The position numbers were made by a program, and so were the translations under genes. A stretch of DNA of 64,000 bases from JBMDXB01 sp048594975 (GTDB lineage Bacteria > Acidobacteriota > Vicinamibacteria > Vicinamibacterales > 2-12-FULL-66-21). A model generated the notes under the pieces. That model saw only the letters and a program-made list of their open reading frames with translations. It did not search any database and was not told the DNA's origin. Where the stretch lies: contig JBMDXQ010000018.1 in the NCBI GenBank assembly GCA_048594975.1, positions 7,396-71,395 on the forward strand. Direction: 5' to 3'. How positions within the stretch are numbered: position 1 is the first letter of the stretch; each line of letters begins with the position of its first letter. Below are positions 1 through 12,660 of the stretch, one piece after another.

Positions 1-668
1 ACGAGGATCATGCCGGCCGTCTTGTCCATCCGCTCGATCCAGTACGGATCCTGCTTGGTCAGGTGGCGCCCGGCGAACTCCGATCCGGCCCTCAACGCAC
101 CGAGGTTCAGCTCGATCGCCTTCGTCTTCTTGCCGAACTGCTTGCGGAGCGCGTGCTCCATCGTCGCCATCTCCACGCCGAGCAGCGCGGAGAGCACGCC
201 GTCGTAGATCATGTTCTTCACGAGCCGGCGCAGTCTGGCGTCCTTGCAGACCTCCGCGACGATGCGGTCGAACGGCACCGGATAGAAGACGAGGTCGGTA
301 CGCAGCCCCCTTAGCTTCAGCGGCTCGTCGTAGAGCACCGCCGCGCCCGGCTCCAGCGAGAGCACGTCCTCCTTTGCGGTCTCCGGGTTCATGGCGACCA
401 GGAAATCGATTTCCTTCTTCCGCCCGATGTAGCCGTCCTTGTTCGCGCGGATGGTGTACCAGGTCGGCAGGCCGGCGATGTTCGACGGGAACATGTTCTT
501 GCCGGAGACCGGCACGCCCATCTGGAAGATCGAGCGCAACAGGACGAGATTCGCCGTCTGGCTGCCCGAGCCGTTGACCGTGGCCACCTGGATGCTGAAG
601 TCGTTGACGATGCGGCGGGTACCGGGTCCGGCAGCGGTCTCTTGGACCGCGAGGTCACTCGGAGACAT
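1..668 (-). CDS. korA: 2-oxoglutarate:ferredoxin oxidoreductase alpha subunit, 5' part (runs off left edge)
   Basis: This is the first ~222 codons of the alpha subunit of a 2-oxoacid:ferredoxin oxidoreductase, of the form in which the gamma domain is fused ahead of the pyrimidine-binding domain. The enzyme oxidises 2-oxoglutarate to succinyl-CoA in the cytoplasm and reduces ferredoxin. The visible part is the gamma domain, with the glycine-rich stretch VATVNGSGSQTAN and the downstream signatures GKNMFPSNIAGLPTWY and DFLVAMNPETAKEDV. ATG at 668 was chosen because the conserved sequence begins about 15 residues later. The TPP-side domains and the beta gene lie outside the window. It sits directly downstream of sucC-sucD on the same strand, so product and next enzyme are encoded together. 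Substrate is inferred from that context; a pyruvate or branched-chain 2-oxoacid enzyme is possible but less likely. Confidence 0.85.
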   Translation of the reverse strand, partial: MSPSDLAVQETAAGPGTRRIVNDFSIQVATVNGSGSQTANLVLLRSIFQMGVPVSGKNMFPSNIAGLPTWYTIRANKDGYIGRKKEIDFLVAMNPETAKEDVLSLEPGAAVLYDEPLKLRGLRTDLVFYPVPFDRIVAEVCKDARLRRLVKNMIYDGVLSALLGVEMATMEHALRKQFGKKTKAIELNLGALRAGSEFAGRHLTKQDPYWIERMDKTAGMIL

Positions 669-723
669 GTACTTCCTTCCGCGACGGTTCCTGTGGTGAA
701 AGTGCCGGGAGACTCTGAGAAAG

Positions 724-729
724 ATTATA
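724..729 (-). promoter_or_regulatory. -10 element upstream of korA
   Basis: On the minus strand the sequence reads TATAATC, 55 nt before the korA start. No convincing -35 box is visible. It suggests korA has its own promoter besides any read-through from sucCD. Confidence 0.45.
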
Positions 730-802
730 CCAACGCCGAACAGCCGACGGGGCAAACGCCCAAGATCGCGAGTGGAGGATGCGCTCTGGAGAATTCTTCA
801 GG

Positions 803-840
803 TTGGCTCTCGTCAGCTGGCCATTGGGAGTTGCGCCCGT
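803..840 (-). repeat. short heptad-phased repeat fragment
   Basis: Read on the minus strand this stretch falls into 7-nt words (CAACTCC, CAATGGC, CAGCTGA) that match the words of the larger array between icd and mdh. It lies just beyond the sucD stop codon. It looks like a single arm without a complementary partner. Confidence 0.4.
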
Positions 841-849
841 GGCGGCCCA

Positions 850-1722
850 TCAGGCCCGCAGGGCCTCACGGGCCGCACTGCCCATATCCGCCGGGCTCCG
901 GACCACTTCGACGCCGGCCGCGCGCAACGCGGCCATTTTTTCGGCCGCCGTCCCCTTGCCGCCGGCGATGATGGCGCCGGCGTGGCCCATCCGTCGCCCC
1001 GGCGGCGCCGTCTGGCCCGCAACGAACGCGACGACGGGCTTCTTGACGCTGCCCTTGATGAAGGCGGCCGCCTCTTCCTCGGCCGCGCCGCCGATCTCGC
1101 CGATCATGACGATCGCCTCGGTCTGCGGGTCGGCCTCGAAAAGCCCGAGCGCGTCGATGAAGTTCGTGCCGATCAGCGGGTCTCCACCGATGCCGATACA
1201 GGTGGTCTGGCCGAGGCCGAGCAGCGTCAGCTGGTGGATCGCCTCGTAGGTCAACGTCCCGCTCCTGGAGACCACCCCGACCCGTCCTTCCCTGCAGATG
1301 TGGCCGGGGATGATCCCGGCCTTCGCCTGCCCGGCGGTGATGATCCCGGGACAGTTCGGCCCGATTAGACGCGTTCTCCCGGTCCGGATGACCGACAGGG
1401 CGCGCATCATGTCGAGCGTCGGGATGCCCTCGGTAATGCAGACGGCCAGATCGAGACCGGCGTCGGCCGCCTCCATGATCGAGTCGGCGGCGAATTGCGG
1501 CGGCACGAAGACGACCGACGCGTTCGCGCCGGTGGTGCGGGCGGCCTCGGCGACGGTGTTGAAAATCGGCCATCCCTCATGCGTCGTCCCCCCCTTCAAG
1601 GGGGTGACGCCCGCGACGATATTGGTCCCATAGGCGGCGGCCTGCTTCGCGTGGAACGTACCTTCGCGGCCGGTGAGCCCCTGGACGAGAAGACGGGTCT
1701 TGCGGTCGATGAGGATGGACAT
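850..1722 (-). CDS. sucD: succinyl-CoA synthetase (ADP/GDP-forming) alpha subunit
   Basis: Alpha subunit (290 aa) of succinyl-CoA synthetase, which interconverts succinyl-CoA and succinate with nucleotide formation. It binds CoA in an N-terminal Rossmann domain (LLVQGLTGREGTFHAKQ) and carries the phosphorylated histidine in RRMGHAGAIIAGG near residue 245. The GPNCPGIIT and SRSGTLTYEA signatures are intact. An in-frame ATG lies 9 nt upstream (1731), but MSILIDRKT is the usual family N-terminus, so 1722 is preferred. It follows sucC on the same strand after a 90-nt gap and precedes korA. Length and motifs are normal. Confidence 0.96.
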   Translation of the reverse strand: MSILIDRKTRLLVQGLTGREGTFHAKQAAAYGTNIVAGVTPLKGGTTHEGWPIFNTVAEAARTTGANASVVFVPPQFAADSIMEAADAGLDLAVCITEGIPTLDMMRALSVIRTGRTRLIGPNCPGIITAGQAKAGIIPGHICREGRVGVVSRSGTLTYEAIHQLTLLGLGQTTCIGIGGDPLIGTNFIDALGLFEADPQTEAIVMIGEIGGAAEEEAAAFIKGSVKKPVVAFVAGQTAPPGRRMGHAGAIIAGGKGTAAEKMAALRAAGVEVVRSPADMGSAAREALRA

Positions 1723-1812
1723 AAGATGCAACGCCGTGCTGATCCGGGCAGCCCGCCAGGATGACTCAATGCGCCCCTTGGGGCTTGCCGTCTCGCTTCG
1801 CTCGACGGCCCA

Positions 1813-2973
<1,161 letters not shown>

Positions 2974-3021
2974 GGGTCAACGTTCATCATGTGCCATGCG
3001 CAGCCGTGCGATCAAGCGTAG

Positions 3022-3027
3022 TAGAAT
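3022..3027 (+). promoter_or_regulatory. -10 element for sdhC operon
   Basis: TAGAAT lies 21 nt before the chosen sdhC ATG, in the 75-bp divergent spacer with sucC. The same TAnAATC form recurs before lolA, pyrH, hppA and other starts in this window. No clear -35 is seen. Confidence 0.45.
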
Positions 3028-3048
3028 CCCCGATCGGTGGAGCGCGTG

Positions 3049-3717
3049 ATGTCCAACTTCCGTCGCGTGATGTCCTCGTCGGTCGGCACGAAGCTGCTGA
3101 TCGGCCTGACGGGGCTCGCGCTGTTCGCGTACCTGATCCTGCATCTCGTCGGCAACGCTCTCATCTTCGCGGGTCCGGAAGTCTTCAACGCCTACTCGCA
3201 CGCCCTGATCTCGAATCCGCTCGTCGTCCCGGTGGAGATCGGCCTGGCCGCCATCTTCCTCGTGCATGTCTACAAGACGGTGACGAACTGGCTGGCGAAC
3301 CGGACGGCGCGGCCGGTCGCGTATGTGAAGAAAGAGCTGGCGGGACACACCAGCCGGAAGGGGCTGGCCTCGTCGACGATGATCGTGTCGGGACTGGTCA
3401 CGCTGCTGTTCGTCGTGATTCACGTGAAGCAGTTCAAGTACGGAACCTGGTACGAAGTCGTCGGAGCACCGGGTGTGCGCGACCTGAACCGCCTCGAGGT
3501 GGAGGTCTTCCAGTCGCCGTTGTGGGTCGCGGCGTACGTAATCTGCATGGTGCTGGTGGGGCTGCACCTGCGGCACGGGATCGCCAGCGCGTTCCAGTCG
3601 CTCGGGCTCGACCACCCGCTGTACACGCGCCGGCTGACGGCCTGGGCGCTGGTGGGAGCGATCGTGATCGCCGGCGGCCTGGCGATCATCCCGATCTGGG
3701 TCTACGTGGTGCACTGA
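3049..3717 (+). CDS. sdhC: succinate dehydrogenase cytochrome b558 subunit
   Basis: Membrane anchor (222 aa) of a type B succinate:quinone oxidoreductase, in which one five-helix subunit replaces separate SdhC and SdhD and binds two haems b. Five hydrophobic segments lie near residues 15-37, 61-80, 111-130, 158-180 and 200-222. Candidate haem-ligand histidines are in LILHLVGN, IFLVHVYKT, FVVIHVKQF and VGLHLRHG. A GTG at 3037 is in frame, but the ATG at 3049 has a GGTGGAG ribosome site at good spacing. It is followed after 53 nt by sdhA, giving the order sdhC-sdhA-sdhB. Confidence 0.93.
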   Translation: MSNFRRVMSSSVGTKLLIGLTGLALFAYLILHLVGNALIFAGPEVFNAYSHALISNPLVVPVEIGLAAIFLVHVYKTVTNWLANRTARPVAYVKKELAGHTSRKGLASSTMIVSGLVTLLFVVIHVKQFKYGTWYEVVGAPGVRDLNRLEVEVFQSPLWVAAYVICMVLVGLHLRHGIASAFQSLGLDHPLYTRRLTAWALVGAIVIAGGLAIIPIWVYVVH

Positions 3718-3770
3718 GCGCGCACCGAGACAGGGCCGGACGTGCAGCGCGCCCGGTCCGAAAGAGCCAT

Positions 3771-5680
<1,910 letters not shown>

Positions 5681-5684
<4 letters not shown>

Positions 5685-5765
5685 ATGCTGAATGTCGAAT
5701 GCTGAATGCTGAATGGTCGAACGGGGCCGTCCTTCGGCATTCGGCATTCGGCATTCAGCATTGAC
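5681..5765. repeat. heptad-phased inverted repeat between sdhA and sdhB
   Basis: The left arm reads in 7-nt words CTGAATG, TCGAATG, CTGAATG, CTGAATG; the right arm is the inverted set with words CGGCATT and CAGCATT. The arms can form an imperfect stem of about 33 bp around a ~15-nt loop. The sdhA stop codon lies in the left arm and the sdhB start follows the right arm at once. The same words occur in the element at 43515-43593. Confidence 0.85.
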
Positions 5766-6530
5766 ATGAGTCGACACGTTATGCGCATTCACCTCAGAGT
5801 GTGGCGGCAGGCGTCGCCGAAGGCGGAGGGGAGGCTCGTCGATTACGTTGCCGAAGGCGTGTTGCCTGACATGTCCTTCCTGGAGATGCTCGACGTCGTC
5901 AACGAGACGCTCATCCTGCGCGGCGAGGACCCGATCGCGTTCGACTCGGATTGCCGGGAAGGGATCTGCGGCACGTGCGGCTTCCTCGTCAACGGCATCC
6001 CTCACGGGCCGGATCCGGGGACGACCGTGTGCCAGCTGCACATGCGCCGCTTCCGCGACGGGGACAGGCTCGTGCTCGAGCCGTGGCGCGCGAAAGCATT
6101 CCCCCTGATCAAGGACCTGGTCGTGGACCGGACGGCGCTCGACCGGATCATCCAGGCCGGCGGCTACACCTCGGTGAACGTGGGCGGCGCGCCGGATGGC
6201 AACGCGGTGCTCGTGGCGCGGCCGCTCGCCGAGCAGGCGATGGACTCGGCGGCCTGCATCGGGTGCGGCGCCTGCGTCGCGGCATGCAAGAACGCGTCGG
6301 CCGCGCTCTTCACCGCGGCGAAAATCAGCCACTTCGCGCTCCTGCCGCAGGGACAGCCGGAGCGCTACACCCGCGCCGTCCGCATGGTGGAGCGGCACGA
6401 CGCCGAGGGATTCGGAAGCTGCTCGAACGAGGGGGAATGCGAGGCCGTCTGCCCGAAGGAGATCCCAATCACCAACATCGCCCGGATGAACCGCGATTAC
6501 TTCCGGGCGATGCTGGTGTCGCGGGACTGA
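5766..6530 (+). CDS. sdhB: succinate dehydrogenase iron-sulfur subunit
   Basis: Iron-sulfur subunit (254 aa) that carries electrons from the flavin to the quinone site. The 2Fe-2S ligands are in DSDCREGICGTCG with a later VCQLHM cysteine. The 4Fe-4S and 3Fe-4S ligands are in CIGCGACVAACKN and CSNEGECEAVCPKEI. The reading frame stays open upstream to 5706, but those 20 codons are the repeat element, so ATG 5766 is taken as start; ATG 5781 is an alternative. Neither has a good ribosome site, so translation may depend on coupling to sdhA across the hairpin. Last gene of sdhCAB. Confidence 0.93.
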   Translation: MSRHVMRIHLRVWRQASPKAEGRLVDYVAEGVLPDMSFLEMLDVVNETLILRGEDPIAFDSDCREGICGTCGFLVNGIPHGPDPGTTVCQLHMRRFRDGDRLVLEPWRAKAFPLIKDLVVDRTALDRIIQAGGYTSVNVGGAPDGNAVLVARPLAEQAMDSAACIGCGACVAACKNASAALFTAAKISHFALLPQGQPERYTRAVRMVERHDAEGFGSCSNEGECEAVCPKEIPITNIARMNRDYFRAMLVSRD

Positions 6531-6842
6531 CCGCGACCGCGTACCCTTCCCCCCGGTCCCACGGCGGACACGGTTGCGACGTCCGAACGCCCGCCTTGGC
6601 GCACCTGGTGGGTATGCCCAACTCGCTGCCGCGTCATCGGGCGAACCGCGCGTGGTGATTGGCAAAAACCGTCGATATATCCCAGGTGAGGTCGCGGGAC
6701 ACCGTGAAGACAGTTCGCGTGGTGTGAAGTTCTTGCCGGCTCGGTCGCGCGACCAGGCGCGGGGACAGCGGCCGATGCCCGCGCGTCCGCGGCGCATCGG
6801 CCTCGCAGGAGAGCGATCCGCAAGATCCGGATGAGGCTTCGA
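6531..6842. other. intergenic region between convergent sdhB and mdh
   Basis: 312 bp between two converging genes. Open frames on both strands here lack family features and a ribosome site. No RNA gene and no strong hairpin with a T-tract was found. Confidence 0.5.
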
Positions 6843-7787
6843 CTAGACGTTGATGACGGTGACTAGTTCTTTCACCGCGGCAGCCGATTTCTTCAGCGCC
6901 GCATCCTCTTCCGGAGTCAGTTTGATCTGGATGATTTCCTCGACGCCGCGGGCGCCGAGCTTCACCGGCACGCCGACGAACAGCCCGTCGATGCCGTACT
7001 CGCCCTGCAGAAATACCGAGCAGGGCACGATCTTCTTCTTGTCCTTCAGGATGATCTCGACCATCTCGGCGGCCGCCGACCCGGGCGCGTACCACGCGCT
7101 CGTGCCCACCAACTTCGTGATCTCGGCGCCGCCATCGGCCGTGCGCTTGGCGATCGCCGCGATCTTCTCCGGCGTCATCCCCGGGTACTCGGGCAGCGGG
7201 ATCCCGGCGATGGTCGAGTAGCGCGCCAGCGGAACCATCGTGTCGCCATGCCCGCCGAGCACGAACGCGTGGATGTTCTCAACCGAGACACCGGTCTCCA
7301 TCGCAATGAACGTGCGCATGCGCGCGGAGTCGAGAATGCCGGCCATGCCGATCACGCGCTCGCGCGGGAAGCCGCTCAGCCGGTACACCGCCTGGCACAT
7401 CGCGTCCAGCGGGTTGGCAACCGGGACGATGATCGCCTTCGGCGAGTGGTGCACGATCTGCTCGGTGACCGATTTCATGATCCCGAAGTTCACGTTGAGC
7501 AGATCGTCGCGGCTCATGCCCGGCTTGCGCGGCACGCCCGAGGTGATGACGACGACGTCGGAGTCGGCGGTCGCCGCCCAGCCCTCCTCGGTGGCACCGT
7601 AGCCGACGAGGCGCGCGTCCGACCCCTCGATCGGGCAGGCCTCGAGCATGTCGAGGCCGACGCCGGCCGCTTTCTGGTCGGCGATGTCGACGATGACGAC
7701 ATCGGCCAGCTCCTTGTCGGCGACCGCGCGGGCCACCGTCGCGCCGACGTTGCCGGCGCCGCCTACTACTGTGACTTTACGGTTCAT
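6843..7787 (-). CDS. mdh: malate dehydrogenase (LDH-like type)
   Basis: NAD-dependent malate dehydrogenase (314 aa), converting malate to oxaloacetate in the TCA cycle. The nucleotide fold is VTVVGGAGNVGATVARAV at the N-terminus. The mobile-loop arginines are in VPRKPGMSRDDLL, where Arg rather than Gln marks malate over lactate as substrate. The catalytic histidine is in VLGGHGDTMVP. Ten extra in-frame codons exist upstream (to 7817), but MNRKVTVVGG is the family start. It lies downstream of icd on the same strand, with a 195-nt repeat-filled gap between them. Confidence 0.96.
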   Translation of the reverse strand: MNRKVTVVGGAGNVGATVARAVADKELADVVIVDIADQKAAGVGLDMLEACPIEGSDARLVGYGATEEGWAATADSDVVVITSGVPRKPGMSRDDLLNVNFGIMKSVTEQIVHHSPKAIIVPVANPLDAMCQAVYRLSGFPRERVIGMAGILDSARMRTFIAMETGVSVENIHAFVLGGHGDTMVPLARYSTIAGIPLPEYPGMTPEKIAAIAKRTADGGAEITKLVGTSAWYAPGSAAAEMVEIILKDKKKIVPCSVFLQGEYGIDGLFVGVPVKLGARGVEEIIQIKLTPEEDAALKKSAAAVKELVTVINV

Positions 7788-7796
7788 ATGAGTGCC

Positions 7797-7977
7797 TGCC
7801 TCTCGATCGACTCCCAACCTTCCAACTGCCAGCGTCCAACTCGGTCACCCTCCGTTTCCCTGCGTCCAACTCCCAACTCCGAGCCGGCCCCACCTCCCAA
7901 CGCCTGACCGCTCCCGTCCGGATTGAGCATCAGACGTGGGAATTCGCCAATTCGGGCGTTGGCAGTCGGTCGATGGG
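7797..7977. repeat. heptad-phased degenerate repeat between icd and mdh
   Basis: The region reads in 7-nt words of the CCAACTC type (CGACTCC, CAACCTT, CCAACTG, CCAGCGT, CCAACTC, then TCCAACTCCCAACTCC). Near 7935-7975 a partly complementary stretch (GGCGTTGGCAGTCGGTCG) faces it. The array ends within a few bases of the icd stop codon. It is more decayed than the elements at 43515 or 17910. Confidence 0.6.
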
Positions 7978-7982
7978 CGTCG

Positions 7983-9218
<1,236 letters not shown>

Positions 9219-9269
9219 AGGAGAATTAGGTCACACGCACGTTCGTGTTTAACGGATCTTCACAGGAAC

Positions 9270-9290
9270 TGTGGAAAAGTTTGTGGAAAT
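9270..9290. promoter_or_regulatory. two DnaA-box-like 9-mers in the icd/serA spacer
   Basis: TGTGGAAAA (9270-9278) and TGTGGAAAT (9282-9290) differ by one and two bases from the DnaA box TGTGGATAA and lie 3 nt apart in the same direction. Two imperfect boxes are weak evidence. They could mark DnaA-responsive control of icd or serA, or chance. Confidence 0.2.
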
Positions 9291-9399
9291 CACCCGTCGA
9301 TCGGCGCCTCGCGCGAACACATCCGGGACTTTCCTGCGGTTTGCACCATCGTGGTGCGAGCCGGGCGACGGCGACCAAAGGCGCGGTGAATGCGGACAT

Positions 9400-9405
9400 T
9401 ATACT
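9400..9405 (+). promoter_or_regulatory. -10 element for serA
   Basis: TATACT ends 16 nt before the serA ATG, implying a 5' leader of only about 10 nt. No ribosome site precedes the ATG, which fits a short-leader transcript. Confidence 0.45.
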
Positions 9406-9421
9406 TAGGGGCTGTCGCGCC

Positions 9422-11008
9422 ATGCACATCGTCATCGCCGATCCTCTGCCCGCGTCCGCCATCGAGATCCTGCGCAGCATTCCCGGCTGGACGGTCGATG
9501 CGCGCGCCGGCCGCCCGCACGTGGAGTTGAGCCGCGATCTCGCCGACGCCGACGCGCTGGTCGTGCGCAGCGCCACGATCGTCGACGCCGCGCTCATTGC
9601 CACGGCGCCGCGCCTTCGGGCGATCGCCCGCGCCGGGACCGGCGTCGACAACGTCGACGTCCCCGCCGCCACGGCGCGGGGCATCGTCGTCATGAACGCG
9701 CCGGGCGCCAACAGCGTGAGCGTCGCCGAGCATGCCATCGGGCTGATGCTCGCGCTGTCGCGCGCCATTCCCGCCGCCGATGCCGCGATGAAGCGCAGTG
9801 TCTGGGACAAGAAACGGCTGACCGGCGCCGAGTTGCGCGGCAAGACGCTCGGCATCGTCGGCCTCGGGCGCATCGGCCAGGAGGTCGCCGCCCGGGCGCG
9901 CGCTTTCGGCATGGAATTGGTCGCGCACGATCCGTTCATCTCCGAGCAGGTCGCCGCCGGGCTGGGGATCGAGCTCCTGCAACTCGACGAGCTGTGCGTC
10001 CGTGCGGACTACATCTCGCTTCACGTCCCGGCGACGTCGGACACCCGGCACCTTTTCAATAGAGATCGGCTGGCGCGATGCCGGCCCGGTGTCCGGATCG
10101 TGAACACCGCGCGCGGAGAGCTGATCGACGAGGCGGCTCTGGCCGACGCGATCGAGACCGGGCGCGTCGCAGGTGCCGGCCTCGACGTGTTCGAAGTGGA
10201 ACCGCCAGCCGACGGACGGCTGACCAGGCTGCCGCAGGTGGTGGCGACGCCGCACATCGCCGCCTCGACCGTGGAAGCCCAGGAGCAGGTCGGGATCGAG
10301 ACGGCCGTCGCGCTGCGCAGCTTCCTGCAGGACGGCGTGATCACCAACGCCGTCAATTTCCCAACCGTTCCCGGTGAGGCGTTCGCCGCGATCCGGCCCT
10401 TCATGGCACTTGCCGACCGGCTCGGCGCCCTCGTGTCGCAGCTCGCGACCGGCCGCACGCACGCGGTCGGCATCCGCTACTACGGACCGCTCGTCGGCAC
10501 CAACACCGAGCTGCTGGCGAGCTCGGTCGTCGCCGGCGTGCTGCGACCCATGCTCTCGGGTACCGTGACGGTGGTCAATGCCCGAGCGCTGGCGGGTGAA
10601 CGGGGCATCGAAATCATCGAGACGCGCAGCTCGCGTCCGCGCGACTTCGTCAACCTCCTGTCGGTGAAGCTGCACACGACCGACGGCGAGCGCTGGGTGG
10701 AGGGGACGGTGTTCGCGCCGGACCGGCCGCGGCTGCTGCTGGTCGACGGCGTAGACGTCGAGGCGCCGCTCGAGCACACGCTCGTGCTCATCACCAACGA
10801 CGACCAGCCGGGCGTGATTGGCGAGGTGGGCACGATCCTCGGCCGCCACGGAGTCAATATCGCCAACTTCGCGCTCGGCCGCCGCGCGGGCGGCGCCGTC
10901 GGCGTCGTCAACGTGGATGCTGACGCCCAGGACGCGCGGCTGGGTCAGGCGATCGACGAGCTGCGCCGGGTGCGGCCGATCCGCGACGTGAAGGTCGTGC
11001 GCGTCTGA
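9422..11008 (+). CDS. serA: D-3-phosphoglycerate dehydrogenase
   Basis: First enzyme of serine synthesis, oxidising 3-phosphoglycerate with NAD (528 aa, the long form). Domains in order: substrate and NAD domains (NAD motif GIVGLGRIGQEVAARAR; catalytic Arg in NTARGELIDEA, Glu in GLDVFEVEPP, His in ATPHIAASTVEAQE), an intervening domain from ~residue 320, and a C-terminal ACT domain (ITNDDQPGVIGEVGTILG) that in relatives senses serine. ATG 9422 was chosen over the frame's extension to 9245, since MHIVIADPL begins the conserved fold. It is divergent from icd. A GC-rich hairpin 40 nt downstream may end transcription. Confidence 0.96.
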   Translation: MHIVIADPLPASAIEILRSIPGWTVDARAGRPHVELSRDLADADALVVRSATIVDAALIATAPRLRAIARAGTGVDNVDVPAATARGIVVMNAPGANSVSVAEHAIGLMLALSRAIPAADAAMKRSVWDKKRLTGAELRGKTLGIVGLGRIGQEVAARARAFGMELVAHDPFISEQVAAGLGIELLQLDELCVRADYISLHVPATSDTRHLFNRDRLARCRPGVRIVNTARGELIDEAALADAIETGRVAGAGLDVFEVEPPADGRLTRLPQVVATPHIAASTVEAQEQVGIETAVALRSFLQDGVITNAVNFPTVPGEAFAAIRPFMALADRLGALVSQLATGRTHAVGIRYYGPLVGTNTELLASSVVAGVLRPMLSGTVTVVNARALAGERGIEIIETRSSRPRDFVNLLSVKLHTTDGERWVEGTVFAPDRPRLLLVDGVDVEAPLEHTLVLITNDDQPGVIGEVGTILGRHGVNIANFALGRRAGGAVGVVNVDADAQDARLGQAIDELRRVRPIRDVKVVRV

Positions 11009-11048
11009 CGCGCCGCCGCTGCGTCGGCGAATGCGGGCGTACGCACTC

Positions 11049-11070
11049 CGGGGGCGGCTGCGGCCCCCCG
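11049..11070 (+). terminator. possible terminator hairpin after serA
   Basis: GGGGGC and GCCCCC form a 6-bp all-GC stem around a 7-nt loop. There is no T-tract, so intrinsic termination is uncertain. Confidence 0.4.
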
Positions 11071-11190
11071 ATGGAGATCAAGACGCGAAGACCAACGAGG
11101 CCTTCTCCGGATTCCGTTCGTGGGCGTCGTGTCTTGCAGTCTCTTCGTGGAACGCGGTGGAACGCGAAGAACCCCGTGGGTTTGCCGGGC
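11071..11190. repeat. degenerate CTTCGCGT-type repeat downstream of serA
   Basis: On the minus strand related words recur: GTTCTTCGCGTTCC, CGCGTTCCACGAAGAG and GGTCTTCGCGTCTTG. The spacing is irregular. It fills most of the gap between serA and the converging GspC/PilP-like gene. Confidence 0.35.
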
Positions 11191-11237
11191 CGGGGGTTCA
11201 GGAACGGGCCAATCAGAGCGGACCGATTCCGCCGATC

Positions 11238-11780
11238 CTACCGCAGGCCGAGCCGGCGGACGTTCCCGGTGACGGCGTCCTTCAGCTCCACGGCATCGGC
11301 GCCAATCGCCGCGACCGTGTAGCGACCCACCGCCTGCCCCAGACGAACCATCAGCAGGTCGTCGCCGCTGGCGATCATCGCCGTGCGGACGAGCGCGTCG
11401 CCGGCGCCGTTCTCCGCGATGCCAATGAGCTCCAGCGGCGGCTCGCGGTCGGGCGGTTCGACCGGAGCAGGCGGAAGCGGCGCCGTCGCCCGCACCGCCC
11501 GGCGCGCGAGCGGCTCCCGCGGCGCGAAGTCGAACGGGTTTCGCACCGGCCGTGGCGCCGGTGCGGCGGCGAGGCGCTTGCGCAGACGCTGCGCCTGCGC
11601 CTCGACGTCGAACGACACGTCGTCGGACTGCGCCGCCGCCGCGGCACGCGTGACCGCACGCGGGCGTCGCGGTGGCTGCCCGATCACGCCGGCGGCTGAA
11701 GCGAACCAGGCCGCAGCGAGCGCCGCGACGAGCGTCCACGCCGCAGCACGTTGTGGTGTCATGAGGATCGTCCGGCACAT
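11238..11780 (-). CDS. GspC/PilP-like periplasmic anchored protein
   Basis: A 180-aa protein with an N-terminal membrane segment (about residues 13-32), a Pro/Arg/Ala-rich linker, then the RNPFDFAPREP motif and a small beta domain ending DAVELKDAVTGNVRRLGLR. This layout is that of the inner-membrane/periplasmic GspC homology region and of PilP, which bind secretins. It has no pilus or secretion genes beside it; two secretins are encoded elsewhere in the window. The start is uncertain: ATG 11780 or ATG 11762. It is divergent from kdsB. Assignment rests on fold-like pattern, not on a clear family signature. Confidence 0.5.
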   Translation of the reverse strand: MCRTILMTPQRAAAWTLVAALAAAWFASAAGVIGQPPRRPRAVTRAAAAAQSDDVSFDVEAQAQRLRKRLAAAPAPRPVRNPFDFAPREPLARRAVRATAPLPPAPVEPPDREPPLELIGIAENGAGDALVRTAMIASGDDLLMVRLGQAVGRYTVAAIGADAVELKDAVTGNVRRLGLR

Positions 11781-11849
11781 GGTACTACCGAACGGCCAGG
11801 TGGTGAAGCGCGACGCGCTGCCGCGACGCGAAGCCGCGTGAAATCGTGG

Positions 11850-11855
11850 TAAGAT
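11850..11855 (+). promoter_or_regulatory. -10-like element at kdsB start
   Basis: TAAGATTC lies just before the GTG at 11861. If used, the transcript would begin about at the start codon. It overlaps the upstream in-frame GTG at 11846, which argues against that earlier start. Confidence 0.35.
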
Positions 11856-11860
11856 TCGCC

Positions 11861-12643
11861 GTGCCCCCTGCTTCGACGCCCGGGCCCAGCACAGTTCCTC
11901 CGTCCGTCATCGCCGTCGCCATCATCCCCGCGAGATTCCAGTCGACCCGGCTTCCCGGCAAAGCGCTGGCCGACATCGGCGGCCATCCGATGATCGAGCT
12001 GGTCTATCGCCGCGCCGCGGCCGCGCGCTCCATCGCCTCGGTCCTCGTCGCCACCGACGACGAGCGGATCGCGCGAGCCGTGGAGCACTTCGGCGGCGCC
12101 GTCCGGATGACCTCACCGGCACACGCGAGCGGCACCGATCGGCTTGCGGAGGTGGCCGCCGGACTCGAGTGCGACGTCGTCGTCAACGTGCAGGGGGACG
12201 AGCCGCTGATCGAGCCGCAGATGATCGACGACGCGGTCGCGCCGTTCGCGACCGAACCCGGGCTGCAGATGAGCACCCTGCGCCGCCGGATCGAGGATCG
12301 GGCGGAGCTTGCGAATCCCAACGTCACCAAAGTGGTCGTCGACGGCGGCGGCTATGCGCTGTACTTTTCACGGGCGCCGATCCCGTTCGTCCGCGACGGG
12401 GCGCCGCCCGCGCCGGCCTGGCGCCACGTCGGCCTGTACGCCTACCGGCGGTCCTGCCTGCTGCGCCTCGCCAGCCTCTCCCCGACGGTGCTCGAACGTT
12501 CGGAAGCGCTCGAGCAACTGCGCGCCCTCGAGCACGGCATCCGCATCATGGCGATCGAGACCGCGTTCGATTCGATTGGCGTCGACACGCCGGAGGACCT
12601 CGAGCGCGTGCGCCGTCTTTTCACCTCCGCCGTTCCCACATAG
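11861..12643 (+). CDS. kdsB: 3-deoxy-manno-octulosonate cytidylyltransferase (CMP-Kdo synthetase)
   Basis: Activates Kdo with CTP to CMP-Kdo for lipopolysaccharide inner-core synthesis (about 260 aa). The nucleotide loop is AIIPARFQSTRLPGKAL. Other family marks are SGTDRLAEVA, VVNVQGDEPLIEP, and the C-terminal GVDTPEDLERVR. The start is ambiguous: GTG 11861 is chosen because a -10-like box overlaps the other in-frame GTG (11846). Even then about 22 non-conserved, Pro-rich residues precede the fold. It heads the operon kdsB-pyrG-kdsA-kdsD-kdsC-lapB-like; CTP synthase directly behind it supplies its substrate. Confidence 0.92.
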   Translation: MPPASTPGPSTVPPSVIAVAIIPARFQSTRLPGKALADIGGHPMIELVYRRAAAARSIASVLVATDDERIARAVEHFGGAVRMTSPAHASGTDRLAEVAAGLECDVVVNVQGDEPLIEPQMIDDAVAPFATEPGLQMSTLRRRIEDRAELANPNVTKVVVDGGGYALYFSRAPIPFVRDGAPPAPAWRHVGLYAYRRSCLLRLASLSPTVLERSEALEQLRALEHGIRIMAIETAFDSIGVDTPEDLERVRRLFTSAVPT

Positions 12644-12660
12644 GAGTACACCGCCGCCCC

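Noticed and set aside
6574..6834. 86-codon plus-strand frame between sdhB and mdh
   Set aside because: Arg-rich composition typical of non-coding GC-rich DNA, and no ribosome site.
9270..9290. Replication origin
   Set aside because: Only two imperfect DnaA-like boxes, no AT-rich unwinding region and no dnaA, dnaN or gidA nearby.
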